This document shows, in pieces, positions 7,791 through 14,722 of a stretch of 34,544 nt of DNA. Within the stretch, counting starts at the first letter, position 1. Every line of letters starts with the position of its first letter. Source of the stretch: CAWJPY01 sp963844865 (GTDB lineage Bacteria > Acidobacteriota > Thermoanaerobaculia > Thermoanaerobaculales > Sulfomarinibacteraceae); assembly GCA_963844865.1 (NCBI GenBank), contig CAWJPY010000026.1, positions 1 to 34,544 of the forward strand. Reading direction: 5' to 3'. A program made the translations under genes and the position numbers. Under the pieces are notes generated by a model, which saw only the letters and a list, made by a program, of their open reading frames with translations, had not been told where the DNA came from and made no database searches.

Positions 7791-8036
7791 TGTCCACGGG
7801 GTTCGCTGAAGCATGGGCTGATGCGGTAGGCGGTGCTTCACAGCCGAAGCGATGGGGAATGGCTCGGTTCCTTGCGGCCGGGTTGGATCCCCGCACGCTT
7901 CCAACCGATCGGCGTGGATTCTCGACGTTGTGGACCTTGTTGCACCTAGCACCGATGCGCAACATCCGTCCGGGCCGGCCGTATGGAACACCAGCAGTCG
8001 ACGAAGGTCCGGACGGAACCTGAGGGGAGAGCCTCG

Positions 8037-9194
8037 ATGCGACGTCTCGCTGCATTCGTGGTCGCGGCTGCGGTGGTCGCCGGATGTGCCCCGGGGGGTG
8101 GTGGGCCGAGCTCGCCCTTGCGCACGCGAGGCCCCGCGGGGTCCGGCTGCTCGGCGTTGTCGCTGATGGCCGGGGGCGCCACCATCTTCGGTGCGAATCT
8201 CGACTACCGCTATTTCTGCAGGGGCCAGGCCTTCATCAACCCGCGCGGGCTGCACAAGACGGGTACGCTCGTCGGCACCACCGGTGCCCGTGCAGAATGG
8301 AGCTCGACGTACGCGAGCGTCACCTTCAACTTCGTCGGCTATCAGATCCCCTGGGCCGGGATGAACGAAGCGGGGCTGGTCATGAGCACCATGGCCCTGG
8401 ACCAGACCGAGCTTCCCCCGGCGGACCCGCGGCCGGTGCTGGATTCGGGAAACTGGATGCAGTACCTGCTCGACACCTGTGCGACCGTCGATGAGGTGCT
8501 GGCCAAGGACGAGGTGGTCCGCGCCCTCACCGTCGATCACTACCTGGTGGCCGACCGCAGCGGCGCCTCCGCGACCATCGAGTTCCTCGATGGTGCGCTC
8601 GTAGCCCACACCGGGGGGAACCTGCCGGTGAGCGTGCTCACCAACTCCCCGTACAGCCAGGCGCTGCGGCTCTGGGAGGTCTACGGAGGCTCCGCCAGCT
8701 ATGCCTGGATGGACAGCTCGTCGCAGCGGTTCTGCATCGCGGCCGACCGGGTGTCGGAGTATGCAGGGACCGGCGCCCAAGAGGGCGTGGACTTCGCCTT
8801 CGACACCCTCGACGCCGTGGCCGGTCAGCGCTTCTCCGTGCATACCTCGCAGTGGAGCCTGGTCTTCGACACCGGTGCGCTCCGCGCCTACTTCAGGACG
8901 CACGCCGACCCGGTCGTGCGCTGGGTGGACCTGGAGGCGTTCTCTCCCTGGTGCGACCGGCCGGTGCAGATGCTGGACATCCACACCCCTCTCGCCGGCG
9001 ACGTGACCTCGGCGTTCCACGACTACTCGCACACACAGGCCCGCGATCACCTGCTGTGGTTCATCGGCTTCTGGCCCACCGGAGCCACTGCGGCGACGGT
9101 CGATCAGATGCTCCAGCGCTTCGAGGGCTTCGCCTGCGAGTCGCGGTCGCTCGTGCGCCGCGGGGCCCGCCGCGTCCGCCCGGTCTCGCCGTAG
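8037..9194 (+). CDS. Linear amide C-N hydrolase, choloylglycine hydrolase family, with lipobox
   Basis: This 385-aa protein is of the CBAH/penicillin V acylase type (Ntn hydrolases). It begins with a lipoprotein signal (RRLAAFVVAAAVVAGC, lipobox Cys17), then a Gly/Pro linker, then Cys38 in 'GSGCSALSLMAGGATIFGAN', which aligns with the family's N-terminal nucleophile followed by the 'GRNLDY'-type motif (here GANLDYRYF). 'PWAGMNEAGLVMSTMALDQ' and 'NWMQYLLDTCATVDEVL' are further family blocks. Enzymes of this family cleave conjugated bile salts, penicillin V or N-acyl homoserine lactones; the substrate here is unknown. Two N-terminal cysteines imply lipidation at 17 and autoprocessing before 38. 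ATG 8037 follows GAGGGGAGAG. The frame is open to 7983, but that would precede the signal. Confidence 0.87.
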   Translation: MRRLAAFVVAAAVVAGCAPGGGGPSSPLRTRGPAGSGCSALSLMAGGATIFGANLDYRYFCRGQAFINPRGLHKTGTLVGTTGARAEWSSTYASVTFNFVGYQIPWAGMNEAGLVMSTMALDQTELPPADPRPVLDSGNWMQYLLDTCATVDEVLAKDEVVRALTVDHYLVADRSGASATIEFLDGALVAHTGGNLPVSVLTNSPYSQALRLWEVYGGSASYAWMDSSSQRFCIAADRVSEYAGTGAQEGVDFAFDTLDAVAGQRFSVHTSQWSLVFDTGALRAYFRTHADPVVRWVDLEAFSPWCDRPVQMLDIHTPLAGDVTSAFHDYSHTQARDHLLWFIGFWPTGATAATVDQMLQRFEGFACESRSLVRRGARRVRPVSP

Positions 9195-9420
9195 CACGTC
9201 GGTGCATCGGCGCCTCTATGAGAAGTCAAGGGGTAGCGGGTCCGTCGTCAGAGCTATGGGGCTGTGGGACATCCGGAGGGTTTTCCGAGGCGGAAGCGGT
9301 GCCAGGCTTTAGAACCTTTGGAGCGAGAGGCCGGCGACTCGATCCTGCAGCTCCCCGCGTGGAGAAAGCTACACTCGGGATTCCCACCATCGAACGCGTA
9401 GGAGCGGATTGGAGGATCTC

Positions 9421-9525
9421 ATGGAAAATCTGGTGTTGCTGGGTCAAGCGGCGATCGGGCTGGGAGTTCTCTTGATGGGACTCGCGGCGCTGTGGTTCGT
9501 GGCGGAGTACCGCGACAAGAAGTAG
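9421..9525 (+). CDS. 34-aa single-pass membrane peptide
   Basis: A short ORF begins at ATG 9421 after GGAGG (spacing about 6) and encodes one hydrophobic segment (residues ~4-27, 'LLGQAAIGLGVLLMGLAALW') with an Asp/Lys-rich end (AEYRDKK). A promoter-like TACACT lies at about 9,368. It is followed after 33 bases by a truncated radical SAM gene on the same strand, each with its own Shine-Dalgarno, so they may have formed an operon. I do not recognise the peptide. It resembles small subunit-type stabilising peptides in size and topology only. The preceding 226 bases hold no other gene. Confidence 0.55.
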   Translation: MENLVLLGQAAIGLGVLLMGLAALWFVAEYRDKK

Positions 9526-9558
9526 GGCCGCTATACACACTGTGGAATGGAGGTCACG

Positions 9559-9790
9559 ATGCCGCTGACCGGATTCCACTTCCTGCTCAGCTATCAGTGC
9601 ACGTACGACTGCGACCACTGATTCGTGTGGTGGAGCCCGCGTGCGGGCGGGATGATCCGACTCGAGTTGATGACCGAGGTCCTCGACCAGGCGCTCGACC
9701 TGGGCGCGGTCACCGACGTCACCTTCGAAGGCGGCGAGCCGTTTCTCGTCTACCCGCTGATGATCGAAGGGATTCGCCGCCGGCGTGTGG
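9559..9790 (+). pseudogene. Truncated radical SAM gene with in-frame TGA at the third cluster Cys
   Basis: From ATG 9559 (GGAGG 6 nt upstream) the frame reads 20 codons ending 'YQCTYDCDH', then TGA (9619-9621), then 'FVWWSPRAGG' and 'TDVTFEGGEPFLVYPLMIEG'. Radical SAM enzymes bind a 4Fe-4S cluster with CxxxCxxC; here the third Cys position is TGA (a TGC-to-TGA change, or selenocysteine). The GGEP SAM-binding motif follows at the expected distance. Homology stops near 9,780, just before the convergent ferritin-like gene ending at 9,794, so about three quarters of the enzyme is missing; the frame drifts to a stop at 9,855. A hairpin lies 14 bases after the TGA. I call it a gene remnant, because truncation alone should inactivate it. 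Confidence 0.72.
9635..9648 (+). other. Stem-loop downstream of the in-frame UGA (SECIS-like position)
   Basis: GCCCG-CGTG-CGGGC forms a 5-bp GC stem with a four-base loop containing G-U. The loop G lies 20 nt after the UGA. Bacterial SECIS elements have a small apical loop with a conserved G about 16-37 nt downstream of UGA, so the geometry is permissible. GC-rich DNA yields such hairpins by chance, hence low confidence. Confidence 0.25.
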
Positions 9791-9793
9791 CTG

Positions 9794-10273
9794 TCAGGCC
9801 GTGCCGTCGAGCATCCGGGTCACCTTCATCAGGTGCTCGCGCTCGGCGTCGATGATCGCGTCCAGCGGCTTTGACCCGCCCATCACATCACGAAGCGCCT
9901 GGTAGTAGCCGAGCGTCGCCTTCTCGAGCTCGATCGCCCTGCGGAGCGCCTCCTCCCTGGTCGTGATCTGGTCCACGTCCCGGGTCAGGCCGGATCGCGG
10001 CGCGAAGAACTCCGAGATCGACATCGCTCGGAGATACCCGTACTTCTCGGGATAGTCGCGAGCAGCGTCGCGATCCGGGACGGTGTCCATCACCTCGCGA
10101 AACTCCCGCTCGTGACGCTCCTCGTCATCCGCCAGCTGTCGAAAAAGAGATGCCACCTCGCCGTCGTTCTCCAGAGTGCTGGCGAGCCGGCGATAGCTGC
10201 GCGCCCCCACCTGCTCGGTGACGATCGCGAACTGCACCGCCTGTCGGAGAGTGGTTCCCTCAAGACCTGTCAT
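9794..10273 (-). CDS. Ferritin-like / rubrerythrin-like diiron protein
   Basis: This 159-aa all-helical protein has two ExxH motifs: 'DDEERHEREF' (Glu51, His54) and 'DAEREHLMKV' near the C-terminus. With Glu20 ('IVTEQVGARSYRR') and a mid-protein helix (AIELEKATLGYYQALRD) they form a four-helix diiron site as in the rubrerythrin-like ferritin superfamily. It lacks the rubredoxin CxxC domain of classic rubrerythrin. Likely roles are peroxide reduction or iron handling in the cytoplasm. The ATG at 10,273 follows GAGGAGG. The gene converges on the truncated radical SAM gene, and its 3' end sits directly at that gene's breakpoint. Confidence 0.85.
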   Translation of the reverse strand: MTGLEGTTLRQAVQFAIVTEQVGARSYRRLASTLENDGEVASLFRQLADDEERHEREFREVMDTVPDRDAARDYPEKYGYLRAMSISEFFAPRSGLTRDVDQITTREEALRRAIELEKATLGYYQALRDVMGGSKPLDAIIDAEREHLMKVTRMLDGTA

Positions 10274-10410
10274 TGTGTCCTCCTCGCCGAGACTCCCAAC
10301 CGCCGGATGCGGATCCCGGTGTCTGTCTGACGGGCATCGCCATGACGACCGGTGCGGTCTGCGGTGAGTGTCTCATTCCCGGTCCGTGGCCGCAAACGGC
10401 CGACTCATCG

Positions 10411-10560
10411 GTGCCAGGAGAAACAAAGTTAACAAGGTGCGATCTGAGCCGGCCCTCAGGCCGTCGGCCGGGACGTCCGATTGTGGCGGTGTCGCGCCTC
10501 TGCAGAGGACGACCGCCGGATCAGCCTGCCCCAGCTCGCGGGCATGGTTCGTTACGCCCT
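10411..10560 (+). repeat. Dispersed repeat R2, copy 2
   Basis: It starts 'gtgccaggagaaacaaagtt' and continues 'gagccggccctcaggccgtc'. It aligns with 7,651-7,790, and its first ~40 bases with 16,698-16,735. Confidence 0.6.
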
Positions 10561-10564
10561 CCAC

Positions 10565-10604
10565 GGAGAAGGTGCGAGTGTCTGAACCTGGACCTGGCAC
10601 CCTT
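10565..10604 (+). repeat. Dispersed repeat R4, copy 2
   Basis: 'gagaaggtgcgagtgtctga' and 'acctggcacccttc' match 5,475, 11,673 and 16,351. It lies directly after R2. Confidence 0.55.
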
Positions 10605-10667
10605 CCTTGGGGGCTCGACCATGCCGAAGTGTCGCCTGACGCAGCCGTGGCTGAGAGGTGGCAGGCC

Positions 10668-11666
10668 CAACAACTCTTTGCTTTCTTCACGGGCTACCAA
10701 CGTTGGGCAGGTGACGGGGCCGGCCAGCGGTGCAGGCGCCGAGAAGGCGCTTCTCAGGGTCGGGTCCCCCTCTGAGGGTGCAGAAGTGGTTGGGTCTGGC
10801 GCCCAGGTGTGGAGTACTAGGGCTGGTTGAGAATCAGGCTGCAGCAGGTGACCGCCCCCTCCGCCTTGGCCAGCTCGGAGACATCGACGCGGACGAGGCG
10901 AGCGCCCGCCTCCTCGAGCCGGGCGGCGGTGCGGGGGTAGGCGGAGGGGAAGAGGGTCGTCTCGCCGACGAGGAGGCCGTTCGCTGCGCCCGGCTCGGAG
11001 GGGTCGACGGCCACCACGCGGAAGTCCGTGAAGGCGGCGGCGTCGACCCACGAGGGGTTGAGCAGCACCGTTCCGGGAGCCGCTTCGGTCGCGGCGGACT
11101 TGAGGTGCAGGCAGCCACCTACGGTGAGGGTCTCGACCGTGTACCCGTGAGGAGAGAGCCGTTCTTCGAGCTGCGCGGCCCCCTCGGCGTTGGTGCGACT
11201 GGAGAGCCCCACGAAGATGCGACGGCCGATGCGAAGGACGTCGCCGCCGTCCAGAGTGGCCGGCTCGGTGATGAACGCCAGCTCGCGGTGGCCCCCGAGC
11301 GCTGCGGCCACGGCCTCGGTCTCCCGCCGGCGCGACGGCGCTCCAGGTCGCGTGATGACGGCCAGCTCATCCACGACCACTGCCGTGTCCTCGACGAAGA
11401 CGCAGTCGGGGAGATCGGGATCGGGCGGCAGCGTCAGCACGGTGCAGCCCAGGCTTCGCAGGCAGTCCTCGTATGAGGCGTGCTGCGCTCGAGCGCGCTC
11501 GAGGTCGATGAGCTCGCGGCTGAGGTGGGTGAGCTCGCAGCGGGCGAGGGATGGGCTGATCCGGCGTGTGATGGCAATGGGCACGGCGCACCTCACTGGT
11601 CACATGGTAGTGGAGGCGCACCGGCGCGCGCGCCCGGCTGTCACGCGGTATCCGGGGTCCCACGCT
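10668..11666. repeat. Duplicated block (ddaH plus flanks), full-length copy
   Basis: This is the counterpart of 675-1,180. Both flanks and both ends of ddaH are conserved at the nucleotide level. The gene part here is 492 nt longer. Confidence 0.8.
10817..11596 (-). CDS. ddaH: Dimethylargininase (NG,NG-dimethylarginine dimethylaminohydrolase)
   Basis: This 259-aa protein of the amidinotransferase/DDAH fold hydrolyses methylated arginine to citrulline plus methylamine; some relatives act on arginine. Features are 'PPDPDLPDCVFVEDTAVV' (substrate-binding acid), 'EPATLDGGDVLRIGRRIFVG', the catalytic His in 'GGCLHLKSA', and the nucleophilic Cys in 'EGAVTCCSLIL' near the C-terminus. The start is a GTG (11,596) shared with the deleted copy. 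The protein is cytoplasmic and has no signal. An arginase gene lies about 6 kb away on the same strand but not in the same operon. The gene is part of a duplicated block whose other copy has lost its centre. Confidence 0.88.
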   Translation of the reverse strand: MRCAVPIAITRRISPSLARCELTHLSRELIDLERARAQHASYEDCLRSLGCTVLTLPPDPDLPDCVFVEDTAVVVDELAVITRPGAPSRRRETEAVAAALGGHRELAFITEPATLDGGDVLRIGRRIFVGLSSRTNAEGAAQLEERLSPHGYTVETLTVGGCLHLKSAATEAAPGTVLLNPSWVDAAAFTDFRVVAVDPSEPGAANGLLVGETTLFPSAYPRTAARLEEAGARLVRVDVSELAKAEGAVTCCSLILNQP

Positions 11667-11672
11667 CCGGAT

Positions 11673-11741
11673 CGAGAAAGTGCGGATGTGTGAACCCGGC
11701 ACCCTTCAACCGACGGTCGCTAGGGACCGTCCACCTGGAAG
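11673..11741 (+). repeat. R4 copy 3 followed by a 7-bp-stem hairpin
   Basis: 'aaagtgcggatgtgtgaacc' continues 'cggcacccttcaaccgacgg'. The following GACGGTC-GCTAGG-GACCGTC is a perfect hairpin that overlaps the stop codon of the leftward Dabb gene and may terminate it. A related hairpin with the same flanks (cttcaccgacggtcg...ccgtccac) occurs at 16,091-16,130 after the S41 gene. Confidence 0.5.
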
Positions 11742-12028
11742 TTGTGGGCGACGATCGACGCGAGGCGAGGCCGCAGGAAGTCGTCCACGTAGGCTCGGTG
11801 GTCCGGGTGTGCCGCGTACGGCGGGATGTCGTCGGCCGAGGCGAAGTGCAGCACGAGCGCAACGTGCCAGCTCGCGCGGGTGGGCTCGTCCGCGGCGAGC
11901 CCGACGTGGCAGGCGAGCACCCCCGGCAGCTTCGGCAGCACCTCGCGGGAACGCTCGGCCACCTCGGCGAGTGCGGCTTCTGTCGCGAACTCATCGGTCA
12001 TCTGCAACAGGACGATCCGTTCAATCAT
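11720..12028 (-). CDS. Dabb (stress-responsive A/B barrel) domain protein
   Basis: This 102-aa protein matches the dimeric alpha/beta-barrel Dabb family. An N-terminal strand 'MIERIVLLQMTDEFA' is followed by the helix 'EVAERSREVLPKLPGV', the strand 'ACHVGLAAD', and 'SWHVALVLHFASADDIPPYAAHPDHRAYVDDFL', written here in family order. The 'YaaHPdH' phrase is the usual signature. Members are small cytoplasmic proteins; some are polyketide cyclases, but most are uncharacterised. TACAGT (reverse of 12,036-12,041) sits 7 bases before the ATG like a -10 box, so a leaderless mRNA is plausible. The hairpin over its stop is a candidate terminator. Confidence 0.85.
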   Translation of the reverse strand: MIERIVLLQMTDEFATEAALAEVAERSREVLPKLPGVLACHVGLAADEPTRASWHVALVLHFASADDIPPYAAHPDHRAYVDDFLRPRLASIVAHNFQVDGP

Positions 12029-12060
12029 GGCCGCTACTGTAGCTCACCCGTTTCCGGCCC

Positions 12061-12120
12061 GGTGCCTGGTCAGACGATTCCGACGATGCTCGAACACCAC
12101 CCCCAGTGGCAGGTCCCCAG
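12061..12120 (+). repeat. Dispersed intergenic repeat R3, copy 3
   Basis: 'ggtgcctggtcagacgattc' then 'cgacgatgctcgaacacc' matches the copies at 3,473, 5,275 and 13,464. The surrounding gap 12,029-12,259 has no other identifiable content. Confidence 0.6.
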
Positions 12121-12259
12121 TTCCGTAGGTGTTGCGGCGCTGGGCGGCGGCAGCCGGCGTCGTCAGGCGTGCGGTGGGTGAGCATGGTCGCGTTTCCTCT
12201 GCCGACTGGCGTCGCGCTTGCAGGTTGTTGAAGGTGTCTCTCCCGGCGCCGACGCGATG

Positions 12260-13345
12260 TCACTCCCGGGTCACCTGCCAGAGGAAGACCCCACCGCTGC
12301 CCGTGGTTTGGTAGCGCCCGCTGCCGAGTGCGAACCGGCTCGAATTCGGCGACCAGGCGACGCTCCACAGCGGCAATGAGCCGCAGGGCAGGCTGGCCAG
12401 AAGGGCCCACGTCTCGGTCGACCAGACGGTGGCGGTGTTGTCCTCGCCGGCGGTGAGCAGGAGACGGCCGTCCGGTGAGAAGGCCACTCCCCGGGCCCAG
12501 CCGCTGTGGGCCTGCAGCCGCTGCAGCGCCTGGCGGGTCTCGGGGTCCCACACCCAGATGCTGCCGTCCTGGTGGGCGCTCGCGAGCAGCGAGTCGTGGG
12601 GTGACCAGGCGATCCCGTTGGTGTCGCCCCGCCCGGTCAGGGTGGGTCTCCACTGGCCGAGCGTGGCACCGGTGGCGGGATCCACGAGCGTGATCCAGCC
12701 GTACAGGTCACCGACGGCGAGTGTGCGCCCGTCGCCGGACCAGGCGGCGCAGACGATGAATCGACCCAGCCTGATCTCGACGCGAACCGTGCGTGTGGCC
12801 ACGTCGAAGATCTGCAGGTGGCCGTACTCGTCGCCCACGGCCAGGCTTCCCCCATCGGGTGACCAGGCGACGGTCATGGCCCAGTTGGTGTCGAGCGCAG
12901 CCAGCTCGCTCAGATTGTGGGCGTCCCACAGCCGGACCGACCCGTCGGCACTGGCCGAGGCGAGGAGGGTGCTGTCGGGCGACCAGGCCACACCCCAGAT
13001 CATGGACCGGTGACCGGTGAGGGTGGCCAGCCGGGTGGAGGTGTCGGGGTCCCACGTCAGCAGGTCTCTTCCCCCGGCCGACGCCAGACCGGCGCCGTCG
13101 GGCGACCAGGCGAGGCTGTAGACCGGTCCGCCGGAGTCGGGAAATGCGGAGATCTGCCTGAACCGATACGTCGTGGGAGCGCTCGGGCCGGGGCTCAACC
13201 GCCGCAGGACCCGCCGGGGCGACTGCTGGGCAGAAGCCACCGGAGCGCCCCACAGTACCGGGAGGAGAACTGCCAGCAGAGAGAGCCCGGCAACCCCGTG
13301 GCGCCGGCAGGCCTGCGAGCGGGACGATGACGGAAGTCGTATCAC
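12260..13345 (-). CDS. Exported WD40-repeat beta-propeller protein
   Basis: This 361-aa protein starts at GTG 13,345, which has GGGAG 7 nt upstream and opens a signal peptide (VIRLPSSSRSQ, then 'GVAGLSLLAVLLPVLW' and cleavage near ASAQQ). From residue ~70 on there are seven blades, each with 'AWSPDG/AFSPDG...LASA...V..WD', e.g. 'VYSLAWSPDGAGLASAG' and 'VAFSPDGRLLLTAGEDN'. The last blade (VAWSPNSSRFALGSG) ends in 'GVFLWQ'. The fold should be a seven-bladed propeller used for protein binding in the periplasm or at the cell surface. There is no catalytic domain and the partner is unknown. The frame is open to 13,651, but the upstream part is not protein-like. Confidence 0.87.
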   Translation of the reverse strand: MIRLPSSSRSQACRRHGVAGLSLLAVLLPVLWGAPVASAQQSPRRVLRRLSPGPSAPTTYRFRQISAFPDSGGPVYSLAWSPDGAGLASAGGRDLLTWDPDTSTRLATLTGHRSMIWGVAWSPDSTLLASASADGSVRLWDAHNLSELAALDTNWAMTVAWSPDGGSLAVGDEYGHLQIFDVATRTVRVEIRLGRFIVCAAWSGDGRTLAVGDLYGWITLVDPATGATLGQWRPTLTGRGDTNGIAWSPHDSLLASAHQDGSIWVWDPETRQALQRLQAHSGWARGVAFSPDGRLLLTAGEDNTATVWSTETWALLASLPCGSLPLWSVAWSPNSSRFALGSGRYQTTGSGGVFLWQVTRE

Positions 13346-13463
13346 CGGCGCTCTCCCTTGCCACACGAGCGGAAGGGACACCTGTCCGCCCGGCGCAGCC
13401 CCCTCTTTCCCGTACCTCGTGCGCTCAGTGGAGGTACGCACCGAATCGGTCAGGGTTCCCATC

Positions 13464-13501
13464 GGGTCCCGGCCAGACGATTGCGACGGTCCTCGAATGT
13501 G
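13464..13501 (+). repeat. Dispersed intergenic repeat R3, copy 4
   Basis: 'gggtcccggccagacgattg' then 'cgacggtcctcgaatgtggg' aligns with the copies at 3,473, 5,275 and 12,061. Confidence 0.6.
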
Positions 13502-13644
13502 GGTGCTGCGTCCGTGCGACAGGCAGGTAGGTTCATGTACTCGAGGACCTTGCTGGTGAGCTGGGCGCCCGCCAGCTCGATGCGCTCTGCGTGTGAGCGC
13601 CCGCGGACGGTGCGTTCGTCGAGCATTTCGTAGACCCGGGGGGC

Positions 13645-13686
13645 TTGACACGCGGGCTATTGGGGCAAAACAATGTTACTGGTAAC
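13645..13686 (+). promoter_or_regulatory. Promoter with overlapping inverted repeat for the MarR-GNAT operon
   Basis: A consensus -35 TTGACA (13,645-13,650) is followed 18 bases later by AACAAT (13,669-13,674). GTTAC-TG-GTAAC (13,675-13,686) is an inverted repeat at the expected transcription start. The encoded protein has a MarR-type winged helix, and such regulators often bind palindromes overlapping their own promoter, so autoregulation is likely. Confidence 0.5.
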
Positions 13687-13711
13687 GTAAATCCTGACCT
13701 GGAGCCCAGGG

Positions 13712-14722
13712 GTGAGAAATCGGGATTTCCTCGCGGACCTCGGCAACCTGGCCATGGCGAGCCGTCTCAGGCGTTTGGCCGAGCGGCTCTACCGGGACGG
13801 GGAGCGCGTCTACGCCGCCCACGACGTGGACTTCGAGCCCCGCTGGTTCCAGGTCGCGGCGCGTCTCAAGGGTGCCGATGGAGCGCCCCTGACCATCACC
13901 GGCATGGCGGCCGACCTCGGGATCACGCACCCCGCCGTGATCAAGGTCGTGCGCGAGATGGAGGAGCGGGGGATCGTCGCCTCGGTCCACGACCCGGCTG
14001 ACGCTCGCCAGCGGCGGATCCGCCTCACGGCCAAGGGGGAGCGGCTGCTGGTGCGGCTCGAGCCGCTGTGGGACGCCTTCGCAGAGGCGACGCGGAGGCT
14101 CTTCGAAGAGATCGGCTGCGACGTGATGGCGGCGGTCGGCCGGCTCGAAGCGGCGTTGGACGAGCAGGACATGGCCCGCCGGATCGGGTGCAGCTACCAG
14201 GATCGAGGCCCGGCGGTGACGATCGTCGACCACCGGCCCGGGTTGGAGGAGCACTTCCGCAGGCTCAACGAGGAGTGGCTGGCGGCGGACTTCCGCGTCG
14301 AGGCCGACGATCGTAGGCAGCTCGGCGAGCCCAAGACGGAGATCATTGACCGGGGAGGAGAGATCCTCTACGCCCTGGTGAGGGAGCGGGTGGTCGGCAC
14401 CGTCGCCCTCGTCCGACTGTCATCGAGGCGCTTCGAGCTCGCCAAGATGGCCGTCGCCGGCACGGACAGGGGGAAGGGGATCGGAGACGCGCTCCTGCGG
14501 GCGGCGGTCGACCGAGCCCGGCAGCGCGGAGCTGCGGCGATCGTCCTGACAACTCACCGCAAGCAACGCGCCGCGATGCACCTGTACCGCAAGCACGGTT
14601 TCGTCGAGAGGCGGGTCCGTATCCCCGGCGCCGACAGGGTAGAGCGTGCCGCCGATGGGGTCAGCATGGTGCTGGACCTCGGGAGACAGGCAGGGTTCCG
14701 AGACGACGGAGGGGCGTCATGA
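13712..14722 (+). CDS. MarR-family regulator fused to a GNAT N-acetyltransferase
   Basis: This 336-aa protein has two domains. Residues ~1-150 are a MarR winged helix: 'LTITGMAADLGITHPAVIK' is the recognition helix region, and 'DPADARQRRIRLTAKGERLL' is the wing (DxRxRxxxLT motif). Residues ~165-325 are a GNAT acetyltransferase with the acetyl-CoA loop 'GTDRGKGIGDALLRAAV' and the C-terminal 'MHLYRKHGFVERR'. Such fusions are common, and the substrate is seldom known. The start is GTG 13,712 with GGAG upstream. The stop overlaps the next start (ATGA), so the protease is translated from the same mRNA. An inverted repeat in the promoter fits self-regulation. Confidence 0.88.
   Translation: MRNRDFLADLGNLAMASRLRRLAERLYRDGERVYAAHDVDFEPRWFQVAARLKGADGAPLTITGMAADLGITHPAVIKVVREMEERGIVASVHDPADARQRRIRLTAKGERLLVRLEPLWDAFAEATRRLFEEIGCDVMAAVGRLEAALDEQDMARRIGCSYQDRGPAVTIVDHRPGLEEHFRRLNEEWLAADFRVEADDRRQLGEPKTEIIDRGGEILYALVRERVVGTVALVRLSSRRFELAKMAVAGTDRGKGIGDALLRAAVDRARQRGAAAIVLTTHRKQRAAMHLYRKHGFVERRVRIPGADRVERAADGVSMVLDLGRQAGFRDDGGAS

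Larger units (their letters stand above)
7464..8036. other. Gene-free stretch with R1 and R2 repeats
   Basis: About 570 bases without a gene separate the C69 and CBAH-like genes. The block 7,511-7,650 is homologous to the flank of both ddaH copies (R1), and 7,651-7,790 to 10,411-10,560 (R2). The remaining ~245 bases show no recognisable coding region. The CBAH Shine-Dalgarno (GAGGGGAGAG) is at the right end. Confidence 0.5.
10274..10816. other. Gene-free stretch made largely of repeats
   Basis: It contains R2 copy 2 (10,411-10,560), R4 copy 2 (10,565-10,604) and the R1 flank of ddaH (10,668-10,810). GAGAAG-GCG-CTTCTC at 10,741-10,755 is a perfect hairpin that could terminate the leftward ddaH transcript, but it is within R1, and the other copies do not conserve it exactly. 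No gene is seen. Confidence 0.5.
13346..13711. other. Gene-free stretch with R3 and a promoter
   Basis: These 366 bases lie between the divergent WD40 and MarR-GNAT genes. They hold R3 copy 4 (13,464-13,501) and the promoter/operator of the rightward operon (13,645-13,690). Nothing else is recognised. Confidence 0.5.

Noticed and set aside
3473..13501. The R3 repeats as a CRISPR array
   Set aside because: Copies are thousands of bases apart, diverged, and without regular spacers or cas genes.
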